Below, piece by piece: positions 1 through 5,841 of a stretch of 12,514 nt of DNA. A program made the translations under genes and the position numbers. Every line of letters begins with the position of its first letter. Positions within the stretch are counted from its first letter, which is position 1. This stretch comes from an uncultured Enhydrobacter sp. (lineage in GTDB: Bacteria; Pseudomonadota; Gammaproteobacteria; Pseudomonadales; Moraxellaceae): NCBI GenBank assembly GCA_946222995.1, contig CAMIOS010000041.1, forward strand, positions 1-12,514, read 5' to 3'. The notes below the pieces were generated by a model that worked only from the letters and a program-made list of their open reading frames with translations, did no database searches and was not told the origin of the DNA.

Positions 1-97
1 CCATTAACTTTATCATGCCAACTCGCTAAGGTTTGATTTTGCCTATTTTAACAGAACATCACAAAAAAAGGTAGCCAAAATTTTTGTCGAAATCAGT

Positions 98-331
98 CTA
101 AAAAGTACGTAAACTTGGTTGAAACAAACCGACCACAAACCAAATCGTTTCAACAATCCAAATGATCAGTACATACAAGCGGATTTGCTCGGCGGTCCAA
201 TCTAGCGAAAACCAGCCAATTAGCCACCACGATTGCCAACCTTCTAGCCATTTTGCGCCATTTCCCAGCAGCACCCAACCATAAAATATACTGCTAAGCA
301 AAAATAGCAACAACCATTGCAGTACTGACAT
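98..331 (-). CDS. Small hydrophobic membrane protein, function unknown
   Basis: A 77-residue protein that I do not recognise. The reading frame stays open to an ATG at 385, but I chose the internal ATG at 331: a good ribosome binding site (AAAGGA, about 10 bases upstream) precedes it, and the protein then opens directly with a hydrophobic segment. Visible parts are a first membrane span (roughly residues 4-24, rich in Leu), a Trp-rich middle (WQSWWLIGWFSLDW) and a second span near the C-terminus (roughly residues 51-69, rich in Ile, Val and Trp). Nine or so Trp residues in 77 is unusually many. It is probably an inner-membrane protein. It diverges from ubiH; a TAAAAT sequence at 363-368 could be its -10 box, but no good -35 box is seen. 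The N-rich versus C-rich orientation and any partner cannot be told from sequence. Confidence 0.6.
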   Translation of the reverse strand: MSVLQWLLLFLLSSIFYGWVLLGNGAKWLEGWQSWWLIGWFSLDWTAEQIRLYVLIIWIVETIWFVVGLFQPSLRTF

Positions 332-465
332 TTTGCTTATTCCTTTAACATTTGCTTTATGGATTTTACCCAATTGCCGCCACAAAGCGCGTAAGGATTT
401 GTGCTAAACTGGTAAAAAATTCTGATAAGGTGCGCTTTAACCGTCCTTTAAAAAAGAGAACAAGC

Positions 466-1725
466 ATGAATATTCTTACCCCCCAAACTGTGGTGATTAT
501 CGGCGGCGGCAATGTTGGTTTATCCTTTGCTTTACTGCTTGCTGACAAAGGCATCTCAAGTACGTTACTAGAAAAAGCCAGCTATCCGACCATCAGCCCT
601 GATGATGACTTAGACCGCGCGCAATTTGACAGCCGTAACATCGCCTTGTCACGGCGTACCGTGCAGATTTATGAGCGTATTTCGTTTAATGGCAAAAGCT
701 TGTGGCACGACTTACAAAGCCATGCGTGCCGTATTGATGAAGTGAAAATTAGCGAACAGGGCAGTTTTGGCAAAGCAACCTTAAATAAACACGCTGAAAA
801 CGTTGAGAGCTTTGGGCAGGTCATGGAAAATGCATGGCTTGGCAAAAAGTTACTATTTGCGGTACAAAATAACCCGTTCATTACCTTGCTTGATGGGGCG
901 ACGTTAACCAACATTCAGCAGACCGACAAAGACGTTACCATCACTTTTGAGCAAATGGGTAACCTTAATCAGACCCTAACCGCCGATTTATTGGTGGCGT
1001 GCGATGGGCAACACTCGCCCTCTCGCAAGTTGCTTGGCATCGGCTCGACCTCGCACGATTATCACCAAGTCGGTATTGTCGGCGTGGTGATGACCGATAA
1101 ACCACACAATCACCAAGCCATCGAACGCTTTAACCAAATGGGCGCGGTGGCGGTGTTACCATTGGTGGATTTTGGTGGCGATGGCAATCAGCCACAGCAA
1201 GGCTACCGCCGTTCGGTGGTGTGGGTTTGCCCCAAAGGCGAAGAAAGTCGTTATCTCACAGACGACCAATATTTTCTAGATACTATTCAGCGAGCGTTTG
1301 GTGATTTGGCGGGTAAGTTTGTTAAAGCGGGCAAGCGGGGGGCGTTCCCACTGGTTAAAGTGTTGGCAGACGAACAAATCAAAGGTCGCTGTGTTATCAT
1401 GGGCAATGCCGCTCACACCTTGCATCCGGTGGCAGGGCAGGGCTTTAACCTGTGTATGCGCGATGCTGATACCCTTGCCAAAATGATGGGTAATCAAGCA
1501 ATGCGTGGCGAGGATATCGCTGATAGTGCCATGCTAAAAACCTATGAAAAACGGCGAAAAGCCGACCAAAAGCGGGTAGAGATTTTTTGTGATACCGTGG
1601 TGTATGGTTTTATGCACCAAAATCCGCTACTCAAAGTCGCTCGTAATGTGGGGTTGATTGCGTTTGATAAAGTGCCGTTTGTCAAGCCGATGGTGGCGAC
1701 ATTTGCAATGGGTCTAAAAAGTTAA
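466..1725 (+). CDS. ubiH: UbiH-type FAD-dependent hydroxylase of ubiquinone biosynthesis
   Basis: A 419-residue FAD monooxygenase of the UbiH/UbiF/VisC family. UbiH hydroxylates 2-octaprenyl-6-methoxyphenol in the aerobic ubiquinone pathway and acts with the membrane-associated Ubi complex. Seen in the sequence: a Rossmann dinucleotide site GGGNVG at residues 13-18 with the ribose-binding Glu36 at the end of the second strand; DSRNIALS at 55-62; the DG motif (CDG, Asp180); and the second FAD motif GNAAHTLHPVAGQGFNL at 313-329. Asn in GNAA and the RFNQMG and AGKRGAFPL stretches match E. coli UbiH better than UbiF or UbiI as I remember them. I start at the ATG at 466 rather than 352, because the 38 residues before it are basic and unlike the family, and AAGAGA lies just upstream. 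The gene stands alone, ends at a two-way terminator, and diverges from the small membrane gene. UbiI or another VisC paralogue remains possible. Confidence 0.88.
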   Translation: MNILTPQTVVIIGGGNVGLSFALLLADKGISSTLLEKASYPTISPDDDLDRAQFDSRNIALSRRTVQIYERISFNGKSLWHDLQSHACRIDEVKISEQGSFGKATLNKHAENVESFGQVMENAWLGKKLLFAVQNNPFITLLDGATLTNIQQTDKDVTITFEQMGNLNQTLTADLLVACDGQHSPSRKLLGIGSTSHDYHQVGIVGVVMTDKPHNHQAIERFNQMGAVAVLPLVDFGGDGNQPQQGYRRSVVWVCPKGEESRYLTDDQYFLDTIQRAFGDLAGKFVKAGKRGAFPLVKVLADEQIKGRCVIMGNAAHTLHPVAGQGFNLCMRDADTLAKMMGNQAMRGEDIADSAMLKTYEKRRKADQKRVEIFCDTVVYGFMHQNPLLKVARNVGLIAFDKVPFVKPMVATFAMGLKS

Positions 1726-1771
1726 ATTTTGTCATTAAACAATCTTGCGGATGTTTACCAGATGTTTACGA

Positions 1772-1803
1772 AAGGTCTAAGATTAAAAGCCTTAATAGAC
1801 CTT
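1772..1803 (+). repeat. Inverted repeat in the ubiH 3' untranslated region
   Basis: Perfect 8-base arms (AAGGTCTA at 1772-1779 and TAGACCTT at 1796-1803) flank a 16-base AT-rich loop. It sits between the ubiH stop codon and the terminator. Just before it, the nonamer GATGTTTAC occurs twice, 11 bases apart (1750-1758 and 1761-1769). It lacks a following T run, so it is not itself a terminator; it may stabilise the ubiH transcript end or mean nothing. Confidence 0.45.
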
Positions 1804-1818
1804 AAAAGACAGGCATAA

Positions 1819-1847
1819 AAAAGCCCAATTATCGACATTGGGCTTTT
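1819..1847. terminator. Bidirectional intrinsic terminator between ubiH and pckG
   Basis: An 11-base perfect stem (AAAAGCCCAAT at 1819-1829, ATTGGGCTTTT at 1837-1847) with a 7-base loop. The GC-rich core is followed by T on the plus strand and preceded by A on the plus strand, so it can stop both ubiH transcripts (rightward) and pckG transcripts (leftward). Its place between two convergent genes fits this. Confidence 0.88.
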
Positions 1848-1865
1848 AAATATCACACAATCGTA

Positions 1866-3716
1866 TTATGACATGGCTTCAACACGCTCGCCCGTTGCTT
1901 TGCGGGCATGTTTTAGCGCAGCCGGGACATGATCGCCAAGCTTATCAAACAGTTCATCTTGACTTTGTAGCTCTTTTTGCCAGTCCGCCTTGTTAAGACT
2001 GGTCACGGTTTCAAACTGTTGCTTGCTAAAATCCATGCCTTGCCAGTTCAAATCTTCATAAGTAGGCATGTAACCAATGGGCGTTTCAACCGCATTGGCA
2101 CGACCTTCGATACGGTCAATAATCCACTCAAGCACCCGCATATTTTGCCCATAACCGTCCCACGCAAATTTGCCATTGGCATCACGACGAAACCAGTTTA
2201 CTTTAAAGATTTTTGGGGGATTTATACCATGAGCGGCGGCATTTTTGGCAACGGTTTCGCCCATATCGAGCCAATGTTGGAAGTAGTCGCCCATGTTATA
2301 GCCGGCAAATGGCAACATGGCAAAGGGATCACGGCGTACCACGCCTTGCTGACCTTCAGCGGCGGCAGTGACTTCTGAGCCCATGGTAGCAGCTTTATAC
2401 ACGCCGTCAACCCAGTCAAAGCTTTCCACAACAAGCGGCATAGTATCTGCACGGCGACCGCCAAAAATAAAGGCAGAAATTGGTACACCGTTGGGGTTTT
2501 CCCAGTCTTTATCGATAATTGGGCAGTTGGCGGCAGCGACTGTAAAGCGCGCATTGGCATGGGCGGATTTTTTACCATTTTCACCATCTGTAGGCGTCCA
2601 GTCATTGCCCTGCCAGTCAATCGCATGAGCAGGGGCATCTTTTGACATCCCTTCCCACCACACGTCGCCATTGTCAGTCAATGCCACGTTGGTATAAATC
2701 ACGTCTTTTTTTAATGTGGCAAGACAAGTTGGGTTAGTTAATTGAGATGTGCCTGGGGCAACGCCAAAAAAGCCTGCTTCTGGGTTGATGGCATACAGTC
2801 TGCCGTCGTCACCGGGCTTGATCCAAGCGATATCATCACCCACGGTTTCGACTTTCCAGCCTTCATAGCCGGCGGGTGGAATCAGCATGGCAAAGTTGGT
2901 TTTACCGCATGCTGAAGGAAAAGCGGCGGCGACATAATGTTTTTCGCCCTGTGGGTTGGTTACGCCAAGAATTAGCATGTGCTCGGCAAGCCAGCCTTCC
3001 TCACGACCCATGACCGAAGCGATACGTAACGCCAAGCATTTTTTACCAAGTAATGCATTGCCGCCATAGCCAGAGCCGTAAGACCAAATTTCACGGGTTT
3101 CTGGATAATGGACAATGTATTTTTCTGCATTACAAGGCCATTTAACATCCTGTTCGCCTTCTGCCAATGGCTTACCCACGCTATGCACACAGGGTATAAA
3201 CTCGCCATCGCTACCCAACACATCAAATACCGCTTTGCCCATACGTGCCATGCGTTTCATATTGACGACCACATAGGGCGAGTCAGAAAGCTCAATGCCA
3301 ATGTGGGCGATATGGCTGCCCAATGGTCCCATACTAAAAGGCACGACATACAGGGTGCGCCCTTTCATACAGCCGGCAAATAGACCGTTTAGGGTCTCCC
3401 GCATTTGGGTCGGGTCTGCCCAATTGTTGGTCGCCCCAGCATCGGCTTCATTTTGGCTACAGATAAAGGTACGACTTTCCACTCGGGCAACATCCGATGG
3501 ATCAGAACAGGCAAGGTACGAATTTGGACGCAGTTCGTCATTTAACTTAGTCATCGTGCCGTGATTGACCATTAACTGTAGCAAGCGTTGGTCTTCGGCT
3601 TCTGAGCCATCACACCATTCAATACGGTCAGGTTGGGTTAATTCAGCAATTTTTTGCACAAAGTCAATCACACCTTGGTGTTTGACATAGCTAGGGACAT
3701 TTAGATTGAGGCTCAT
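1866..3716 (-). CDS. pckG: Phosphoenolpyruvate carboxykinase, GTP-dependent
   Basis: A 616-residue GTP-type PEP carboxykinase, a normal full length for the family. It converts oxaloacetate and GTP to PEP, GDP and CO2, the entry step of gluconeogenesis in the cytosol. Seen: the hallmark P-loop with reactive cysteine, FPSACGKTN (Cys270, Lys272); GGNALLGKKCLALRIAS with the Mn-ligand lysine (Lys225/226); AEHMLILG with the Mn-ligand His246; ETVGDDIAWI after the P-loop; FGGRR; and the C-terminal nucleotide-binding stretch NWFRRDANGKFAWDGYGQN (507-525). The ATG at 3716 has a GGAG box 6 bases upstream. Enterobacteria use the unrelated ATP enzyme, whereas Moraxellaceae carry the GTP form, which supports the assignment of the host. 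The gene is preceded by a leader that contains an intrinsic terminator (3745-3773), so expression may depend on readthrough or on a very short-leader promoter around TATGGATAAA. Confidence 0.97.
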   Translation of the reverse strand: MSLNLNVPSYVKHQGVIDFVQKIAELTQPDRIEWCDGSEAEDQRLLQLMVNHGTMTKLNDELRPNSYLACSDPSDVARVESRTFICSQNEADAGATNNWADPTQMRETLNGLFAGCMKGRTLYVVPFSMGPLGSHIAHIGIELSDSPYVVVNMKRMARMGKAVFDVLGSDGEFIPCVHSVGKPLAEGEQDVKWPCNAEKYIVHYPETREIWSYGSGYGGNALLGKKCLALRIASVMGREEGWLAEHMLILGVTNPQGEKHYVAAAFPSACGKTNFAMLIPPAGYEGWKVETVGDDIAWIKPGDDGRLYAINPEAGFFGVAPGTSQLTNPTCLATLKKDVIYTNVALTDNGDVWWEGMSKDAPAHAIDWQGNDWTPTDGENGKKSAHANARFTVAAANCPIIDKDWENPNGVPISAFIFGGRRADTMPLVVESFDWVDGVYKAATMGSEVTAAAEGQQGVVRRDPFAMLPFAGYNMGDYFQHWLDMGETVAKNAAAHGINPPKIFKVNWFRRDANGKFAWDGYGQNMRVLEWIIDRIEGRANAVETPIGYMPTYEDLNWQGMDFSKQQFETVTSLNKADWQKELQSQDELFDKLGDHVPAALKHARKATGERVEAMS

Positions 3717-3744
3717 ATAACGCTCCAGTTGGGTTTTTATCCAT

Positions 3745-3773
3745 AAAAAAATCCGCCAAGAAACCTTAGCGGA
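3745..3773 (-). terminator. Intrinsic terminator inside the pckG leader
   Basis: Read on the minus strand, TCCGCTAAG (3773-3765), loop GTTT and CTTGGCGGA (3760-3752) form a 9-base stem with one U-G wobble, followed at once by seven T (3751-3745). On the plus strand the same pair is a C/A mismatch and no T run follows, so it works only leftward, towards pckG. It ends 28 bases before the pckG start codon. No recognised gene on the minus strand lies between hemB and it. It therefore ends either hemB readthrough, a small RNA, or an attenuated pckG leader. Confidence 0.8.
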
Positions 3774-3967
3774 ATTGTTTAACGATAAAAACGGGTTACC
3801 ATCTTGCTATTCATAGTAGCAATGTTTTTAATTAAATTTATGGCACAAGTAAGTTGCCATACCATCACACAGAGAGTGAATCGTTTGACACCTTGTTTAG
3901 TGGTAAAATAGCCTAAATTTGGCTTTTTACCTATTGGCAAATCTGTTTGGGTACAGCAACTTGGCAT
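3746..3967 (-). promoter_or_regulatory. Structured leader or small RNA upstream of pckG
   Basis: About 220 bases without a convincing gene between a promoter-like region (3974-4015) and the terminator at 3745-3773. On the minus strand it can form at least three hairpins: GGTAAAA plus AGCC pairing with GGCT plus TTTTACC around one bulged A (3902-3931, 11 pairs); ATGGCA with TGCCAT (3840-3860); and TTGCTA with TAGCAA (3804-3822). A 62-codon open frame (ATG at 3967, stop at 3779-3781) crosses it but has no ribosome binding site; its stop lies 5 bases before the terminator stem. The region resembles no riboswitch class I can recall. Candidate attenuator or non-coding RNA, by inference only. Confidence 0.4.
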
Positions 3968-3973
3968 AAGTGA

Positions 3974-4015
3974 ATACAATAGCTTAAAATACAATGTGTC
4001 AAAATTGTTACAATT
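3974..4015 (-). promoter_or_regulatory. Promoter-like region with palindrome, upstream of pckG leader
   Basis: On the minus strand a perfect TTGACA -35 box (4002-3997) is followed after 17 bases by TTGTAT (3979-3974, 3 of 6 consensus) or after 15 bases by TATTGT. An overlapping alternative is TTGTAA (4011-4006), 16 bases, TATTTT. Directly beside the -35 box is a perfect 13-base palindrome, AATTGT-T-ACAATT (4003-4015), a possible operator. Transcription would run into the pckG leader. The -10 boxes are weak, so confidence is limited. Confidence 0.4.
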
Positions 4016-4038
4016 AACGGCGTATTAAACCACAAATT

Positions 4039-4120
4039 GCAAAAAAATTTTAGTTAAATTTTGCTAAAAATACAAAAACTTGCATTAAACAGTAAAATCT
4101 AAGATTGTGTTAATAATCTT
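4039..4120 (-). terminator. Possible weak AT-only terminators after hemB
   Basis: Two AT-rich hairpins follow the hemB stop codon in the direction of transcription: AAGATT with AATCTT (4101-4120, 8-base loop, then ATTTTA) and AAAATTT with AAATTTT (4044-4062, 5-base loop, followed by further T). Neither has a GC core, so either may end hemB transcription weakly, and readthrough into the pckG leader is possible. Confidence 0.25.
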
Positions 4121-4129
4121 GATAAACCC

Positions 4130-5143
4130 TTAAATTCGGTTTTCGTTGAGTTTACGTGCCGCATCTAAGGCAAAATAAGTCAAAATACCATCTGTCCCTG
4201 CACGGCGAAAACCAAGTAAGCTTTCTAAAATTACAGCGTCGGTTAACCAGCCGTTTTGAATGGCTGCCATGTGCATGGCGTATTCGCCCGATACTTGATA
4301 AGCGTAAGTCGGCACGCCAAAGGTGTCTTTAACTTCCCGTACTAGGTCAAGATACGGCTGACCCGGTTTTATCATCACCATGTCCGCGCCTTCTTGAATG
4401 TCTAAAGCAACTTCATGTAAGGCTTCGGCACGGTTACCAAAGTCCATTTGGTATTGTTTTTTATGCCCGCCTTTAAGGTTACCGCTACTGCCTAATGCAT
4501 CACGAAATGGCCCGTAGTAGGCAGACGCATATTTGGCAGAGTAAGCCATAATGGCGGTATTAATAAAGTTTTCGCTATCTAAGGCTTGGCGAATCGCGCC
4601 AATACGACCATCCATCATATCGCTTGGCGAAATAATATCCGCCCCAGCACGGGCATGGGCAAGGGTTTGTTTTACCAATATTTCAACAGTAACATCATTT
4701 AGTACATAACCTTGATCATCAATAATGCCGTCTTGTCCATGAATCGTATAAGGATCTAATGCAACATCGGTCATCACCACCATGTTAGGCACGGCATCCT
4801 TGATGGCTTTAATCGCCGTACAGACAATGCCATTTTCATTATAAGATTCCTCAGCATGTAATGTTTTGAGCTTTGGATCAATGACCCCAAATAAATCGAT
4901 CGTCGTCACGCCTTCTTTGAGCAGCTCTTTGGCATAATCGATGAGTAAATCCACACTCAGCCGTTCGACATTGGGCATACTTTTGACCGCTTGACGCTCA
5001 TTGTTGCCATCAATGACAAACACCGGGGCAATCAAATGCTTAGGCTCAAGCGAAACCTCTTGAACCATGGCGCGGATATTGTCGTTAAACCGAAGACGGC
5101 GCAGGCGAGTATTGGGAAAAGAGCGATTAAAAAAATAACGCAT
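4130..5143 (-). CDS. hemB: Porphobilinogen synthase (delta-aminolevulinic acid dehydratase)
   Basis: A 337-residue HemB, the same length as the Pseudomonas aeruginosa enzyme. It joins two 5-aminolevulinate molecules to porphobilinogen, the first common step of haem and other tetrapyrroles, in the cytosol as a homo-octamer. The two active-site lysines are present: Lys204 in YSAKYASAYYGPFRDA and the Schiff-base Lys259 in MVMIKPGQPYLD. SPSDMMDGRIGAIR (172-185) is the conserved allosteric/active-site stretch. The metal segment reads DVALDPYTIHGQDG (126-139): the three zinc-binding cysteines of the E. coli type are replaced by Ala, Asp and Asp, which marks a magnesium-type, zinc-independent enzyme as in Pseudomonas. 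The ATG at 5143 has GAGG 5 bases upstream. It diverges from the thioesterase gene and has its own promoter (5179-5208). Confidence 0.97.
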   Translation of the reverse strand: MRYFFNRSFPNTRLRRLRFNDNIRAMVQEVSLEPKHLIAPVFVIDGNNERQAVKSMPNVERLSVDLLIDYAKELLKEGVTTIDLFGVIDPKLKTLHAEESYNENGIVCTAIKAIKDAVPNMVVMTDVALDPYTIHGQDGIIDDQGYVLNDVTVEILVKQTLAHARAGADIISPSDMMDGRIGAIRQALDSENFINTAIMAYSAKYASAYYGPFRDALGSSGNLKGGHKKQYQMDFGNRAEALHEVALDIQEGADMVMIKPGQPYLDLVREVKDTFGVPTYAYQVSGEYAMHMAAIQNGWLTDAVILESLLGFRRAGTDGILTYFALDAARKLNENRI

Positions 5144-5178
5144 AGTTACCTCGTTAATTAAGAGAAAATTTTTGCTAA

Positions 5179-5208
5179 ATTAGAAAGGAAAATTTGTTAA
5201 AATAGCAA
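5179..5208 (-). promoter_or_regulatory. Probable hemB promoter
   Basis: Minus strand: -35 TTGCTA (5208-5203), 18-base spacer, -10 TCTAAT (5184-5179, 5 of 6 consensus). Transcription would start about 28-30 bases before the hemB ATG, leaving room for the GAGG ribosome binding site. Supported by position and match only. Confidence 0.55.
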
Positions 5209-5229
5209 AATTTTACGCCATAGTTTTTA

Positions 5230-5238
5230 TGGTATATT
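5230..5238 (+). promoter_or_regulatory. Probable extended -10 promoter of the thioesterase gene
   Basis: TGG followed by TATATT (5233-5238) gives an extended -10 element (TGn plus 5 of 6 consensus). No good -35 box is seen, which extended -10 promoters tolerate. Start of transcription near 5245 would lie downstream of the ATG at 5229, which is one reason to place the protein start at the GTG at 5262. Confidence 0.5.
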
Positions 5239-5261
5239 GTAGCATAGGTAAGGAGTGGGTA

Positions 5262-5762
5262 GTGAGTTTATCACCTAACAACGACAATAATTCTCCAGTC
5301 AATGACCCGTTAACTGTACCCAATATTGATGAAATTGGGTTACGCTTAGCACAATACATGAACCAAAGTCCGTTTGTGGCATTTACAGGCATCACATTAA
5401 ATTATGAAAACGGTCAGATGGTGGGGCGTGTCAGCCTAAAATCTGAAATGATTGGCAACGTCAATTTTCAGATTTTGCATGGCGGTATGACCGCGACTAT
5501 TTTGGATACCATCGGCGGCTTGGCGGGGATGTTTGAGATATATAAACAGGCTCAAGGCACTTACGAGGAGCAGACTAAAAAGGCGCAACGCCTCGCCACC
5601 GTGGATTTACGCGTTGATTATCTGGCGCCAGGGCGTGGCAAAGAATTTATTGCCACCGCTGAAATCATCCGTATGGGTCGTAAAGGTTGTACCACCACCA
5701 TGTTATTGGTCAATGATGAAGGCAAAAAAATTGCGCATGGTATTGCAAGCTATGTATTTTAA
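5262..5762 (+). CDS. PaaI/YigI-type hot-dog acyl-CoA thioesterase
   Basis: A 166-residue single hot-dog domain protein, closest from memory to E. coli YigI, a medium- to long-chain acyl-CoA thioesterase. It would hydrolyse acyl-CoA to free acid and CoA in the cytosol. Seen: NFQILHGGMTATILDTIGGL, with the HGG turn at residues 73-75 and Asp82 on the following helix as candidate catalytic residue, then ATVDLRVDYLAPGRG and the C-terminal strand AHGIASYVF; the spacing matches YigI. The first 25 or so residues are Asn/Pro-rich and probably disordered. I start at GTG 5262 because AAGGAG lies 6 bases upstream (5250-5255) and the extended -10 box overlaps the in-frame ATG at 5229; that longer start would add 11 residues. 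The true substrate is unknown. It diverges from hemB and ends at a two-way terminator. Confidence 0.85.
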   Translation: MSLSPNNDNNSPVNDPLTVPNIDEIGLRLAQYMNQSPFVAFTGITLNYENGQMVGRVSLKSEMIGNVNFQILHGGMTATILDTIGGLAGMFEIYKQAQGTYEEQTKKAQRLATVDLRVDYLAPGRGKEFIATAEIIRMGRKGCTTTMLLVNDEGKKIAHGIASYVF

Positions 5763-5796
5763 CTACAACTAACTGCTAAACCAAAACCCATTCAAC

Positions 5797-5822
5797 AAAA
5801 AGCTAACATTGGTTAGCTTTTT
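5797..5822. terminator. Bidirectional intrinsic terminator
   Basis: An 11-base perfect stem (AAAAAGCTAAC at 5797-5807, GTTAGCTTTTT at 5812-5822) with the 4-base loop ATTG. T run on the plus strand and A run before it serve both the thioesterase gene and the outer-membrane efflux gene that converge here. Confidence 0.9.
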
Positions 5823-5841
5823 TATGAAAATACGAAAAAGC

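Noticed and set aside
1..97. Left-edge sequence as part of a gene or a terminator
   Set aside because: No coding frame is supported. ACAAAAA and TTTTTGT could pair weakly after the small gene, but the stem has no GC core next to a T run that I would call a terminator.
332..385. Longer start of the small membrane protein
   Set aside because: The ATG at 331 has a much better ribosome binding site and the extra 18 residues are unlike a membrane protein start.
352..465. Upstream N-terminal extension of UbiH
   Set aside because: The 38 extra residues are basic and precede a canonical FAD-binding start; the ATG at 466 fits the family length and has an AAGAGA box.
3779..3994. 71-codon minus-strand frame between hemB and pckG as a protein gene
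   Set aside because: It begins with TTG inside the promoter-like region, lacks a ribosome binding site at that or later ATG codons, and resembles no known protein. I describe the stretch as a leader instead.
5229..5261. ATG start of the thioesterase 11 codons upstream
   Set aside because: It overlaps the extended -10 box, while GTG 5262 has an ideal AAGGAG 6 bases upstream.
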